Assembly: GCA_963756425.1 (NCBI GenBank)
Contig: CAVWNW010000015.1
Location: 1-64,000 of the forward strand
Direction of reading: 5' to 3'
From: DASQUK01 sp963756425
GTDB lineage: Bacteria; Actinomycetota; Acidimicrobiia; Acidimicrobiales; VFJN01
Length of the DNA: 64,000 nucleotides
The translations under genes were made by a program, and so were the position numbers. This document shows, one piece after another, positions 1 through 9,475 of this stretch. The notes under the pieces are model-generated. The model was not told the origin of the DNA. It saw only the letters and a list, made by a program, of their open reading frames with translations, and did no database searches. How positions within the stretch are numbered: the stretch's first letter is position 1; the number at the start of each line of letters is the position of its first letter.

Positions 1-1371
1 GTTTGAGAGCGATTGCCTGACCTGCGCACGTGGCTCACGCATACCTTGACGCCCAGGGCAGCGAGAAGGGCGAGCATCGGGACGATGGGCGTTCGGAGGC
101 GCGCGTAGGCCGCGGCCCCGGCCGACACCAGCATCACGTACGCGATCGTGCCCACGACGAAGGCCCAGAACGCGCGGTGGCGTGAGCGCAGACCGGCGAC
201 GGCGCCGAGGGCTGCAAAGCTCCACAGCACCGCGTTCCACACGAACAGGGCCGCCGTCAACGGCGGCGAGGGCCCAACGCCGAGGTACAGGGCGACGGTG
301 TCGGTCCCCGGACCGCCGATCTCGCGGGCGAGCCCCTCGCCCAGAACGCGCCCCGTCTGCACGGGGTGGTCCAGGAGGATCTGCCGCGCCTCACGACCCA
401 GGTCGTCGAATCCCTGGCCGGGAGCGTCGGGATCGGGAACCCAGCAGGTCCAGCCCGCCTGGCGCTCACAGTCGGTGTCGAGGTCGTCCTCTCCCGGGCA
501 GCCGAACCGGTCCATCACGGTCGTGAGGCTCTCGCCCGACACATTGGCGGTGACCTCTGCAGCGTTGTCGCAGTACAGGTTGATGCTCGGTACTGCGGAC
601 ACCTGCCACGAACCGACCCTGGCGTGGTTGCGCAGCTGCCATCCCCCGACGACCAGCGCGATGGGCAGCAGGAACACCAGCAGCTGGGCGGCGAGCGTGC
701 GCCGCGGCAGGCGGCGAAGCCGGACGGCGAGCAGGATCACGATCACCGCCGGGTAGAACCAGAAGCTGGGCCGCAGCATCGTGGCGGCCGCGCCCAGTGC
801 GCCGAGAGCGAACAGCGCCACCCTGGGCACCTGCGCCGGACTCCGCAACGCGAACACGACCGCACCCACGGCGACCGTTGCGGACATCACGAGGGCGGCC
901 AGCCCCTCGCTCAAGACTGTTCCCGACGCGACGAACATCAAGGGGTCGAGCGCGACGAACACGCCCGCCGCCAGGCCGGCAGACGGGCCTATGAGCCGGT
1001 GCCCGACCCAGGCGACTGCCACCACGGCGAGGAGGCCCAGCGATCGCCTGGATCGGGCTTATCGCCCACTCGCTGTTGGTCAGCCACAGGATCGATGCCA
1101 GGAACACCGGGTAGCCCGGCGTCCGGATGAACATCGGGATCGGGTCGGTCGGCGTGATGGTGAAACGCCCTGCATCCACCAGCGCCCGAGCCGGAGCGAG
1201 GTAACCCGGGCTGTCAGGATCCCGGACCGCTGAGGGTTCCGCGTGTGCGATCCATGCCGCCCACCCGACCCGCGCGACCGCGGCGACGGCGATCACCGCC
1301 GCGGCCCACAACCAGACCGTCCGGCGAGTCGGTCCGTTCACGCGTAGCGACCGCGCCGCCGTCGAGATCAC
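1..1371 (-). CDS. GT-C-like polytopic membrane protein, partial at window edge, frameshifted
   Basis: Last gene visible in the long minus-strand operon; it runs off the left edge. It is a close paralogue of the next gene upstream (1440-2927): both carry VGWAAWIAHAEP after the first membrane helix, an acidic first-loop segment (DSPGYL / DTPGYL), RTPGYPxFL, SEWAISPIQA and later INLYCxNAAEV. These features and the many hydrophobic helices suggest a GT-C-fold, polyprenyl-phosphate-sugar-dependent glycosyltransferase; the family level is inference. The start is GTG 1371. The frame opened there is lost near 1043, and homology to the paralogue resumes one base over (LLAVVAVAWVG) and continues to the edge. 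Removing one G from the GGGCC run restores a single ORF, so this is probably a sequencing indel rather than a dead gene. Confidence 0.7.
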
Positions 1372-1439
1372 CCGTCAGCCACGCTCACGACGATGATCTG
1401 ACCTGTGGGCGTGCTCGACCATCTCGACCCGGCGCCACC

Positions 1440-2927
1440 TCAAGACGGTACGCCGCTCCCTGCCCCTACCGGATCTTCCCGCCGCACCGGTGGAGGCGCG
1501 ACCGCGGCGCGACGGACCCTCTGGACGCAGTAGCGGATGCCGAGCGCAGCGAGCAGTGCGATCAGGGGGACCAACGGCGTCCGGAAGCGCGCGTCCCCGG
1601 CCTTACCGGTGGAGATCAGGATCACGTAACCGATGGTGACGATCACGAACACCCAAAAGGCCCGATACCGGGAGCGGAGACCCACCACCGCACCGACCGC
1701 TGCGAACGCCCACAAGACCCACGCCCACGCGAACAGGGCGAAGGTGATCGGCAGCGACCCGTCGATGCCCAGGTACCAGGTCAGCTTCGACTGGCCCGAC
1801 CCGGCGACCTCGGCGGCCACGCCCTCGGCCAGCATCTTCGCAGTCCACACCGGCTCGTCGAGCATGATCCTGATCCCGTCGCTGCCCCAGGCATCGAAGC
1901 CCTGGCCGGCGGCGTCCGGGTCAGGCATCCAACAGCCGTACCCCTCGGTCCGGGTGCACACGCTGGCCGCGTAGGGATCGCTGAACAGCGCCGGACATCC
2001 GAGGCGGCGCCGAACCTGGTCGTAGTCGACGCCGTCGGCGGTCGCCTCGACCTCGGCGGCGTTGTAGCAGTACAGGTTGATGTCGGAGATCCCCGCCACG
2101 TCCCACGAGCCCACCGTGGCGTGGTTGCGGAGCTGCCAACCACCGACCACCAGCACGACGGGTACCACGAACGCGAGCAAGCGGATCGCGAGCGGCCGCC
2201 ACCCGAGGCCCCGGAACCGCATCGCGAGCAGGGCCAGGAGGGCGACCGGGTAGAACCAGAACGTGGGCCGCACCATCGTGGCGACGCCGGCGAGGATCCC
2301 GAGCGCGAACAGTGCGACCGGTGGCACCTGACCGGGCCGACGGAGGGCGAACACCATCGCGCCGATGGCGACGATCGCGGTCAGGACGATCGTCGCGAGG
2401 CTCTCGGTCATGATCGTGCCCGCGGACAGGAACTGCAGCGGGTCGAGTGCGACCACCACGCCGGCAACGAGTCCCGCGGTCTTCCCGACTAGGCGCCACC
2501 CGACCAGCACCGTCAACGCGACCGCGAGCAGGCTCACGACGGCCTGGATCGGGCTGATCGCCCATTCGCTACCGGTCAGCCACATGATCGGCACCAGGAA
2601 CGCCGGGTATCCCGGCGTCCGCACGTACATGGGGGTCGAGTCCTCCGGCGACAGGCTGAACCGACCGGATTCGAGGAGCGCCCGCGCGGGCTCGAGGTAG
2701 CCGGGCGTGTCCGACGGTCTGACGGCGTCGGGTTCGGCGTGCGCGATCCATGCCGCCCACCCGACCCGGACGACCGCCGCGGCGACCAGCAGGGCGACGG
2801 CCCACCGCCACACGGTGCGTCGGTCTGCCCGCACCACTTGGAGCAGCCCCCCAGCCACCCAGTGAGTTGTAGCTGGGGGTCGACGGGCTCGCAACCGTGG
2901 GGTCACTGTCGGATCCCACCCAGCCAT
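1440..2927 (-). CDS. GT-C-like polytopic membrane glycosyltransferase
   Basis: Intact 495-residue membrane protein with about ten hydrophobic helices. The acidic residue expected in the first extracytoplasmic loop of GT-C enzymes is present in SDTPGYLEPARALL. Such enzymes transfer a sugar from a polyprenyl-phosphate donor on the outer face of the membrane; donor and acceptor are unknown here. It is the tandem duplicate of the gene that follows and the intact reference for it. The chosen ATG 2927 overlaps the end of the membrane-protein gene upstream by 25 bases, as usual in this operon. The open frame continues upstream to 3626, but that part is the shadow of the upstream gene and has no membrane character. 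Confidence 0.72.
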   Translation of the reverse strand: MAGWDPTVTPRLRARRPPATTHWVAGGLLQVVRADRRTVWRWAVALLVAAAVVRVGWAAWIAHAEPDAVRPSDTPGYLEPARALLESGRFSLSPEDSTPMYVRTPGYPAFLVPIMWLTGSEWAISPIQAVVSLLAVALTVLVGWRLVGKTAGLVAGVVVALDPLQFLSAGTIMTESLATIVLTAIVAIGAMVFALRRPGQVPPVALFALGILAGVATMVRPTFWFYPVALLALLAMRFRGLGWRPLAIRLLAFVVPVVLVVGGWQLRNHATVGSWDVAGISDINLYCYNAAEVEATADGVDYDQVRRRLGCPALFSDPYAASVCTRTEGYGCWMPDPDAAGQGFDAWGSDGIRIMLDEPVWTAKMLAEGVAAEVAGSGQSKLTWYLGIDGSLPITFALFAWAWVLWAFAAVGAVVGLRSRYRAFWVFVIVTIGYVILISTGKAGDARFRTPLVPLIALLAALGIRYCVQRVRRAAVAPPPVRREDPVGAGSGVPS

Positions 2928-3817
2928 GCGCCAGCCGCCAGGGCGGCGAGGGCCGTGGCGGCGGCCACCGGCACCGCCACGTCGAGGTCGCTCGATATGC
3001 CCGCCACCCGCGACGCCACGGCGACGACGGCAAGGTGAGCGGCGACAACCAGGACCACCACGAGGTGCGAGCGTCCGACGGCGCCGCCGCGACCGGTCCG
3101 CCGGGCACGCCACCCGCCGGCGGGCAGGGTGACCAGCAGCCCCAGGCAGGCGACCGCACCGACGATGGACGGCTCCCGTCCTCGCCCGCCGACGGCCGCC
3201 ACCCAGACCAGCAGGGCGACGGCCGTACCGGCACCGGCCGGGCCGAGGCGGACGTGCCCCAGCGGCCAACCGGCCAACCCCAACGGCACGCTCGCGCCGA
3301 GCAGTACCGCCGCCTGCTCGGTGTCGGGTACGGCGACGAACACCCCTGCGGCCGTGATCGCGTAGAGCACGGGCGGAAGACCCGCGTGGCCCCACGCGGC
3401 CTCGGTCCGCGCGGCGGCGGGCGCGCCGAGCACGACGGCGGCGCCCACGAGGCCGCGGACCCAACCCGTTGGCGACGCATCCACGGCGAGCACTGCGGCG
3501 AACGGAGCGATGAGGACCGCCGCCGTCGCAAAAGAGGGGCCGAAGTGCGGGCGGCGCCGGTCGAGCCACACCAGCGTCACGGCCACACCGCCCAGCCCGA
3601 GCAGCGCGCCGGGCACCACGGACCACGTCCGACCGAGCGCAACCAGGGCGGCCGCGGTCATCACGAGCCCCGCGATCGGGACGTGGTGCGCGTGGCGGCG
3701 CGCCTGCACCGTCGCCGCGACGAGGGCGAGAGCACCCGCCCCCAAGCCAGAGACGAGCTCGTCGAGCGGAAAGTTGCGCAGGCTCAAAGGCGAGCCGGTG
3801 CCGCCAGCAGGCCGCAT
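2903..3817 (-). CDS. polytopic membrane protein of unknown function
   Basis: About 304 residues, mostly hydrophobic, with around eight likely transmembrane segments separated by short Arg-rich loops. I recognise no catalytic motif or family. The hydrophobic part begins soon after the ATG used (MRPAGGTGSPLSLR), which lies inside the 3' end of the HPr-kinase-like gene, a 34-base overlap that suggests translational coupling. It sits between that ATPase and two GT-C-like enzymes, so a role in transport or assembly of the same glycan is plausible but unproven. The reading frame extends further upstream, but that part is Arg/Gly-rich and looks like antisense or shadow sequence. Confidence 0.6.
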   Translation of the reverse strand: MRPAGGTGSPLSLRNFPLDELVSGLGAGALALVAATVQARRHAHHVPIAGLVMTAAALVALGRTWSVVPGALLGLGGVAVTLVWLDRRRPHFGPSFATAAVLIAPFAAVLAVDASPTGWVRGLVGAAVVLGAPAAARTEAAWGHAGLPPVLYAITAAGVFVAVPDTEQAAVLLGASVPLGLAGWPLGHVRLGPAGAGTAVALLVWVAAVGGRGREPSIVGAVACLGLLVTLPAGGWRARRTGRGGAVGRSHLVVVLVVAAHLAVVAVASRVAGISSDLDVAVPVAAATALAALAAGAWLGGIRQ

Positions 3818-4785
3818 CGCGTCAGGTGATCGATCGTCTCGGCGACTGTCGACCCGTCCCGGCTGCCCCCGCCGGGCGGGTCGGCCGCAGCCCGTCGCCA
3901 CACGTCGGCGGCGCCGGCGCTCAACACGTGGACCTTTCCGCTGGGCTCGTGGAGGACCGCCAGCGAGTCGTCCACCGCCACGGTGGTCGTGTCGGCCGTG
4001 ATGGACTCGAGCGCCGGAGCGGGTTCGACCGGTGTGCCCGTCCGCTCGGCCTCCCTCGCGACGATCGTGACGGCCTGCCTCGCGTCGGCGTGCGTGAGCT
4101 GAAACGCAGGGCACGCCAGCGCCAGCCCCGCCAGCTGCGCCAGGGCGGAGCGGCGGAGCACGGCCAGGTTCGTCGCATGGCTCGCCAGGGCCGCGAAGCT
4201 CCAGGCGGCGTCGAGCCGCACGACGCTGGTGTCGGCTCCCGGCCGGTAGCGGGGGAAGACGATGGCGACGGGCGCGACGGCGGTGTCAGCGACGCAACCC
4301 AGGGCCGACGCGGGCACCAGCCGCTCACGGTCGAGGCTCAGGGGCTTGGCGTAGGGAGCGACGAGGCCCGTGCGGGCGTCGATCGCGACCACCTCGTCGG
4401 ACAGGTAGGCGAGTCCGGCTTCGACGCAGGCCGCGGTCAGGGTCGACTTCCCAACACCCGACCCGCCAACGAGGAGCACCCCACCCGAACGTGGTCCGGC
4501 GACGCACGCCCCATGGAGCAGCACGTGGACCGTCGATTCCCGGGCGATGGTGTTGAGGCGCCAGACCACCGTCGCGGCACCGAGGTCAGGGGCGACGCCC
4601 CTGCGGATGACCTGCCCGCCGTCCAGCAGGTCGAGCCCGTCCTCGCCGGGCGCGAGCGCGACCTCGCGGTCGGCCCTCGTGGCGGGCTCGAGGTCGGCAA
4701 GGGACTCCTGGAGCTGCGCCAGGACCGGGGCCGGAGCCGCGATGCGCACCGCCGTGCCGAGCACCTCGACGACGAGCGTGCTCAT
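3784..4785 (-). CDS. HPr kinase-like ATPase fused to a C-terminal PqqD-like domain
   Basis: A 333-residue protein. Residues 88-94 contain the HGACVA-type strand that precedes the P-loop in HprK-related proteins. The Walker A motif GGSGVGKST is at 107-115, and YLSDEVVAID (127-136) follows as in the HPr-kinase/phosphorylase fold. From about residue 255 the sequence has PqqD character (SLAVLHEPSGKVHVLSAGAADVW, then a helix ending in CGLLAAPARL). PqqD domains present peptides to modifying enzymes. HprK-related proteins found together with PqqD-like proteins and nucleotidyltransferases form the so-called HPr-rel-A group in polysaccharide loci; all three elements occur in this operon. No HPr phosphotransfer protein is visible, so the target is unknown. 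Start ATG 4785 lies 13 bases after the preceding gene's stop. Confidence 0.78.
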   Translation of the reverse strand: MSTLVVEVLGTAVRIAAPAPVLAQLQESLADLEPATRADREVALAPGEDGLDLLDGGQVIRRGVAPDLGAATVVWRLNTIARESTVHVLLHGACVAGPRSGGVLLVGGSGVGKSTLTAACVEAGLAYLSDEVVAIDARTGLVAPYAKPLSLDRERLVPASALGCVADTAVAPVAIVFPRYRPGADTSVVRLDAAWSFAALASHATNLAVLRRSALAQLAGLALACPAFQLTHADARQAVTIVAREAERTGTPVEPAPALESITADTTTVAVDDSLAVLHEPSGKVHVLSAGAADVWRRAAADPPGGGSRDGSTVAETIDHLTRCGLLAAPARL

Positions 4786-4798
4786 GTCGTGCCCGTGG

Positions 4799-6016
4799 TC
4801 ATGCCGCCGCCGGCTTCCCCGGGGCCGCCCGGCCGGCACGGATCAGGAGCCGTTCGTACGTTGCCAGCGTGATGTCGATGCAGCGCCGTTGGTCGAAGGA
4901 GCCCTGGGCCTTGCGACGCGCCGCGGCCCCCAATCGCCGTCGTTCCGCCGGATCCGTCGCGAGGCGCTCGATGGCCCCAGCCAGGGCGACCGGGTCTCCC
5001 ACCGGGACCAGCAGTCCCGTGGTGCCGTCGTCCACGACCTGGCGGCAACCGCGGATGTCCGTGGCCACCACCGGCACCGCCATGGCGGCGGCCTCCATCG
5101 GCGTCAGCGGGAAGCCCTCGCGACGCGACGCGAGCACGAGGATGTCCATGCCGGCATAGAGCCGCGCGACGTCGTCGCGGGCGCCGAGGAACCGGATGCC
5201 GATCTCGTGGGCCGCACGGCGATCGGCCTCGGTCAGGGCGTCAGCCTTGTCGGGCTCGTCGGGCCCGATCGCCGCCACCCGGAGCTGGGGGTAGCGGCGG
5301 CGGAGCCGGGCCGTGGCATCGAAGAGCTCGGGATACCCCTTCTCGCGGACCAGCCGAGCCACGACGCCCACCACGACGTCGTCGTCTGCATCCGCGCCGA
5401 GCTCGCGGCGGGCCGCGGCCCGGTCGCCCGCGGAGACCGCATCCGGGTCGAAGCGGTCGAGGTCGATGCCGAGGCCGGCGTTCAAGAGCACGAGCCGATC
5501 CGCAGGCACGCGGAGTCGGCTGAGCGTGTTCAGGTCCTCCGGGCTCGCGACGAGCTCGGCCTGCGAGCAGGAGGCAGCCAACCGTTCGGCGCCGTAGACG
5601 GCGAGCCGCTTGGGCCATGGGTCCTCGGGTTGGGCATACAGGCCATGAACGGTGTTGACGATCACCGGGACCCCCGCGAGCCGCGCCGCCATCCGTCCGT
5701 AGATGCTGGGTTTCGGCGTATGGGTGTGGACGATCGACGGCCGGATCCGACGCAGGAGGGCCACCAGTTCGGCTACGGCCCGCACGTCCTCCAGCGGCGC
5801 CATGGCTCGTGTCGCATGGGTCAACGGCACGTGTTCGATGCCCCGGCGAGCCAGAGCTTCGACGTACGGGCCGGGCGCCGATACCCCGATGACGCGGTAG
5901 CCGGCTGCGGCGAAGGCCTCGAGCTGGGGGCCCAGCAGCTTCTCCAGGCTCACATCGACCGTCGCCACGTGCACGACGGTTGGTGCGCCCGCGTCCACGT
6001 CGTCAAAGCGGGTCAT
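4799..6016 (-). CDS. GT4-family glycosyltransferase
   Basis: A GT-B retaining glycosyltransferase of 405 residues that should act at the cytoplasmic face and add a sugar from a nucleotide donor to the growing lipid-linked glycan. The N-terminal acceptor domain has HVATVDVSLEKLL and IVHTHTPKPSIYGRMAARLAG, typical of the WcaA/PssF-like GT4 subgroup. The C-terminal donor domain has GVVARLVREKGYPEL and the E-x7-E region in SRREGFPLTPMEAAAMAVPVV. ATG 6016 overlaps the stop of the HAD gene (ATGA). The open frame extends to 6400 but the extra residues are Arg/Gly-rich shadow. Donor specificity cannot be read from sequence. Confidence 0.85.
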   Translation of the reverse strand: MTRFDDVDAGAPTVVHVATVDVSLEKLLGPQLEAFAAAGYRVIGVSAPGPYVEALARRGIEHVPLTHATRAMAPLEDVRAVAELVALLRRIRPSIVHTHTPKPSIYGRMAARLAGVPVIVNTVHGLYAQPEDPWPKRLAVYGAERLAASCSQAELVASPEDLNTLSRLRVPADRLVLLNAGLGIDLDRFDPDAVSAGDRAAARRELGADADDDVVVGVVARLVREKGYPELFDATARLRRRYPQLRVAAIGPDEPDKADALTEADRRAAHEIGIRFLGARDDVARLYAGMDILVLASRREGFPLTPMEAAAMAVPVVATDIRGCRQVVDDGTTGLLVPVGDPVALAGAIERLATDPAERRRLGAAARRKAQGSFDQRRCIDITLATYERLLIRAGRAAPGKPAAA

Positions 6017-6726
6017 GGCCGACCGTCCAGCGCGCCGTCCAGCCCCTCGAAGCCAGTGATCTCCACGTCCACGTCGTCGCCGCTGCTGGTCCCGACATGC
6101 AGGCTCCCGGTACGGCGCACCCGCACCGTGCGCCAGCCGCGCCGATGCGGGCCGGCGAAGTCCTTGGCGGGGTTGTCGGCCACATACGCGCAGGCGTCGG
6201 CGGCCAGCCCGGTGGCCGCCTCCACGTGCTCGAAGGCGGCCGGGTGCGGCTTGCCCCGGCCCGGCCCCAGCGCGTCGGTGAAGACGATGGGGTGGGCCCA
6301 GCCGGCTAGACCCAGCGCCGCAGCCTTCGCCCGTTGGCTCGCCAGGGGGCCGTCGGTGACCACGGCGAGGGCCGCGCCGGTCGGGGGAGTCGCCAGCCAC
6401 GCGCTCACGTCGTCGAGCAACTCGATGGTTGGCGCGTGGGACCGGTAGACGTCCACGAGCCGCGGCACCACCGAGGCGTCATCCCGGACACCGCAGGCAT
6501 CCAGGACCTCGTCGAAGATCCGGCTCCGGACGCCCGCCTCGAACGCCGCCCATGCCCGATCGCCCAGGTCCCGCACGCCCAACTCCCGGCGCGCCCACTC
6601 CCCGACGGCGGTGAACCCGCTGCGCACGTAGTCGCGTTCCAGGAACAGCGTGTCGTCCATGTCGAACGCGACGACGCGGCGCACCGTGCCCGGCGCCGCG
6701 TCACTCGTGCCTGCGATGCTCGTCAA
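6013..6726 (-). CDS. HAD-superfamily hydrolase
   Basis: A 237-residue HAD phosphatase. Motif I is FDMDDTLF at 21-28 with the nucleophile and acid Asp two residues apart; motif II is VVTDG; the motif III Lys is in GRGKPHPAAF; motif IV is YVADNPAKDF. An alpha-helical cap lies between motifs I and II, as in class I enzymes. The substrate is probably a sugar phosphate or similar small phosphoester. It is coupled to the ATP-grasp gene upstream (26-base overlap) and the GT4 gene downstream (ATGA). An adjacent ATP-grasp/HAD pair suggests these two handle consecutive steps of one small-molecule ligation; that is inference. Confidence 0.82.
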   Translation of the reverse strand: MTSIAGTSDAAPGTVRRVVAFDMDDTLFLERDYVRSGFTAVGEWARRELGVRDLGDRAWAAFEAGVRSRIFDEVLDACGVRDDASVVPRLVDVYRSHAPTIELLDDVSAWLATPPTGAALAVVTDGPLASQRAKAAALGLAGWAHPIVFTDALGPGRGKPHPAAFEHVEAATGLAADACAYVADNPAKDFAGPHRRGWRTVRVRRTGSLHVGTSSGDDVDVEITGFEGLDGALDGRP

Positions 6727-7724
6727 CGAACACCGCGGCGTCGTAGCGCAGCATGACGATGCCCGGCCGCCAGCGGTCCCGCGACGCCGTCGACGGCAGC
6801 CCGAGCAGCTCCTCGAGCATCCAGCGTGGGAAGTCGGCCCCTGCCTCCAGGCTGAGCGGGAAGCCGCCGCCGAAGCGGGCGTTGATCTCGATCACTGCGA
6901 GGTTGTCCGGTTCGTCGCTGTCGCCGTCGACGAACACCTGCACGTTGAGCGCTCCGTACGCGCCCGGCAGGGCCTCGCACAGTCGGGCGGCCAGGTCCTC
7001 GAGCGCGGCGGACCGCACCGTCACTCCCTTGCTCACCTCGCCCGCCCGCACCTCGATACGGCGCCGCGGTACGGCGCACACGCAGCGGCCGTCGCGATCC
7101 GCCAGCACGTCGATCGTGTGCTCGGCCCCCGGCGCCACCTGTTGCACGACGATCTCGCCCAGTTCGTGGCCGCGACGCCGCGACGAGCGCCAGCTCCTCG
7201 GCGTCGCGCACCAACCCGACGCCCAGTCCGGCGCTGCCGAAGCGGGGTTTGACCATGACCGGGAACGTCCAGGTGTCGGGGTCGGCGAGCGCGGCGGCGG
7301 GCGTCGCCTGCTCAACGGTGGGAAAGCCGTGCGCCACCAGCCAGTCGTGGGTGCGCTGTTTGTCGCCCGCGATCGTGACGACGTCGTCGTCCGACAGGGC
7401 GATCGTGGTGCCGATCTCGTCGAACTGCTCGCGGTGGGCGACCCACATCGGCATCTCGGTGTCGATCGTCGGGACGATCAGGTCGACGTCGTGCTTCAGG
7501 CACAGCTCGACGAGCCGGGGCACGATGTCGGGCTCGTCCAGTCGCGGAACGAGAAAGGCCTCGTCGGCGACGTGGAAGGCGCTCGAGTACCAGGAGCAGT
7601 CGGTAGCGAGGACTCGGCCGGGGCCAGCCCCGATGGCCTCCAGTGCCCGCTGGAACCCGCGTAGGAGCTCGACACGCCGGCCAGCCGACGAAACGAGGAC
7701 CGTGACCGGCTCGCCGATGGTCAC
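6701..7724 (-). CDS. ATP-grasp enzyme, CarB-like, frameshifted
   Basis: Interrupted gene for a protein of about 340 residues. The N-terminal pre-ATP-grasp domain has TVLVSSAGRRVELLRGF. The nucleotide-binding part has VMVKPRFGSAGLGVGLV and, after the break, VVQQVAPGAEHTIDVLAD; the metal-binding end is AVIEINARFGGGFPLS. Such enzymes ligate a carboxylate to an amine through an acyl phosphate, so this one may attach an amino acid or similar group to a glycan precursor. The frame from ATG 7724 fails near 7168 (VAASR), and the family sequence resumes one base over as HELGEIVVQQV. Deleting one C restores the ORF. Its start overlaps the stop of the sugar-transferase gene (ATGA). Confidence 0.75.
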
Positions 7725-8584
7725 GAGCGGCTGTCGGCCCCCGTGCCGACCACGTCGGCGCTCGCGGCGCCCGAGCCGGGGAACTCCGGCCGGGTGGCGT
7801 GGCCGTTGGCGCTGATGCCGTCACGCTCCAGCACGCGTCTCACGGTGTCGCGGAGGATCCGCACGTCGAGGCGCAGCGACTTGTGGTCGACGTACCAGAC
7901 GTCCATGTCGAGTTGCTCGTCCCACGACAGCGCGTTGCGGCCGTTTGCCTGCGCCCAACCGGTGATGCCGGGGCGGACCTCGTGACGGCGCGCGTGTTCG
8001 GCGGAGTAGCGGCGCAGGTAGCGGACGGGCAGCGGCCGGGGCCCAACGAGGCCCATGTCGCCGCGCACGACGTTGAGCAGCGTCGGCAGCTCGTCGAGGC
8101 TTGTCGAACGCAGTACCCGGCCCAGGGGCGTCAGCCGGTCGCCGTCGGAGTCGGGCCCGTCGTCACCCGATGCCGACGGCCGCATGGTGCGGAACTTGAC
8201 GAGCTCGAAATCCTCGCCGCCCAGGCCCACGCGCTCCTGGCGGAACAATGTGGGCGCGCCCATGCGGAGCCGGATCAGCAGCGCCAGCCCCAGGATCACG
8301 GGCGTGGCCAGCACCAGTGCCGGAACAGCGACTGCGAGGTCGAGCGCACGGGATACCCGCAACCGCCGCACGCGGCGCGGCCGGCCACCCAGGCCGGCGT
8401 CGACGGCCGATGACCCCCCGTTGTCGGACCGCCGTCCGTCGGCGACGGCAGCGGGTGGGACCGCGACGGTCCCTGCGACCGTCGTCCGGTCAGCAGTCGG
8501 TGTATGTGCCAGCGGGCGCCCAGCGGCTCCCCAACCTCTCGCCGCCACGAACCAAGTCTGTCGCGTCGGCCGCGGATGCGCCAC
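7721..8584 (-). CDS. initiating undecaprenyl-phosphate sugar-phosphate transferase
   Basis: Bacterial sugar transferase (PF02397 type), which starts a glycan by moving a sugar-1-phosphate from a nucleotide sugar to undecaprenyl phosphate at the membrane. After a variable, low-complexity N-terminus of about 80 residues there is one hydrophobic helix (ALDLAVAVPALVLATPVI). Then come the hallmark LFRQERVGLGGEDFELVKFRTM, LRSTSLDELPTLLNVVRGDM, GLVGPRPLP and the end motif GITGWAQANGRN. There is no five-helix WbaP-like N-terminus, so the protein is the short PglC/WcaJ-C form. The GTG at 8584 is the longest start and a shorter one is possible. It is the only initiating transferase in the window. Confidence 0.88.
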   Translation of the reverse strand: MAHPRPTRQTWFVAARGWGAAGRPLAHTPTADRTTVAGTVAVPPAAVADGRRSDNGGSSAVDAGLGGRPRRVRRLRVSRALDLAVAVPALVLATPVILGLALLIRLRMGAPTLFRQERVGLGGEDFELVKFRTMRPSASGDDGPDSDGDRLTPLGRVLRSTSLDELPTLLNVVRGDMGLVGPRPLPVRYLRRYSAEHARRHEVRPGITGWAQANGRNALSWDEQLDMDVWYVDHKSLRLDVRILRDTVRRVLERDGISANGHATRPEFPGSGAASADVVGTGADSRS

Positions 8585-8641
8585 CCGATCGGCGTACGCG
8601 GGTTGCGTATGCCATGTGGACCGACGGTTCGTGCGCCGCGT

Positions 8642-9475
8642 TCATGTCGTGTCCCCCGCATAGCGCCAGCGGTTGACCAACCGGCGCAGCCGTTCCTCGG
8701 CGGCCATGCCTCCCTCGAGCTTGCGCTCGAACCAGCGCATGCCGTCGCTGCGCTGGATCGGCGAACGCGCGAGCCGGTACGGGTCGGTCGCCCCCGCGGG
8801 ATTGGGTCGGCTTCCACCCAGCGCCGCCGATCGGAAGCTGCGCCGCACGGCCGCGTCGGCAGCGGCCGAGCCAGCGACGGCCTTCGGATAGGCGAAGTCC
8901 GCCGGAGGTCGTCCCAGGTGCTCGCCGATGAGCTCGATCGAGCGGCCGAGCTCGTCGCCGACCTGGTCGGCCGGGAGCCGGTCGAGCAGCCGATGACCGT
9001 GGGTATGGGACCCCACGTCGACCAGGCCGGTGGCGCACGCGTCGGCCAGGCCGCGCCAGGACAGCGGCACGCCGTCGCCCGGGAACGGTCGACCCTCGTC
9101 GATGAACGCGGTCGCGGCGTACAGCGTCACCGGGAGCCGGTGGCGCTCGAGGATGGGCAGGACATGGTCGACGAAGTCGGCCGTCCCGTCGTCGAACGTG
9201 ATGACGACGGGGTCGCCCGCGGCGCCCGTCTCCTGGCCATTGTCCGGGCGCCCCAGCCATCTCAGTGCCTCGCCAAGGCTGACCACGCGGCCGGAGGCGG
9301 CAAGCGCCTCGGCCTGTGCCGCGAAGAGCTCCACGGGCAGGTCGAGCTCGAGGCCCGACGCCCCGCCGACGCGGTGGTAGATGAGCACGATCAGGCCGCG
9401 TGGCGGTCGGTGCACCGTGTCGGCCGCGACCGCGGCACCCTTCACGGCCCGCCTCAGCAGGCCGCTAGCCGGCAC
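8642..9475 (-). CDS. polysaccharide deacetylase (NodB-type)
   Basis: A 277-residue CE4-type deacetylase that should remove N- or O-acetyl groups from a polymer, probably outside or at the membrane. The first motif is TFDDG at 93-97 (catalytic Asp and metal Asp). The second is SHTHGH at 156-161 (metal His pair). FAYPKA follows as the third. Ahead of them VLIYHRV is typical of the PgaB/IcaB-like subgroup. An Ala-rich N-terminus could serve as a weak signal or anchor, but no clear signal peptidase site is visible. It overlaps the 3' end of the large fusion gene by 11 bases and lies before the initiating transferase. Confidence 0.85.
   Translation of the reverse strand: MPASGLLRRAVKGAAVAADTVHRPPRGLIVLIYHRVGGASGLELDLPVELFAAQAEALAASGRVVSLGEALRWLGRPDNGQETGAAGDPVVITFDDGTADFVDHVLPILERHRLPVTLYAATAFIDEGRPFPGDGVPLSWRGLADACATGLVDVGSHTHGHRLLDRLPADQVGDELGRSIELIGEHLGRPPADFAYPKAVAGSAAADAAVRRSFRSAALGGSRPNPAGATDPYRLARSPIQRSDGMRWFERKLEGGMAAEERLRRLVNRWRYAGDTT

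Noticed and set aside
2897..3829. Plus-strand ORF of 310 codons
   Set aside because: Antisense to the polytopic membrane protein; composition is His/Arg/Gly-rich, with no family similarity.
4547..6448. Long plus-strand ORF of 633 codons
   Set aside because: It lies antisense to the GT4 and HPr-kinase-like genes, is Arg/Gly/His-rich without motifs, and arises from the third-position G/C bias of the true genes.
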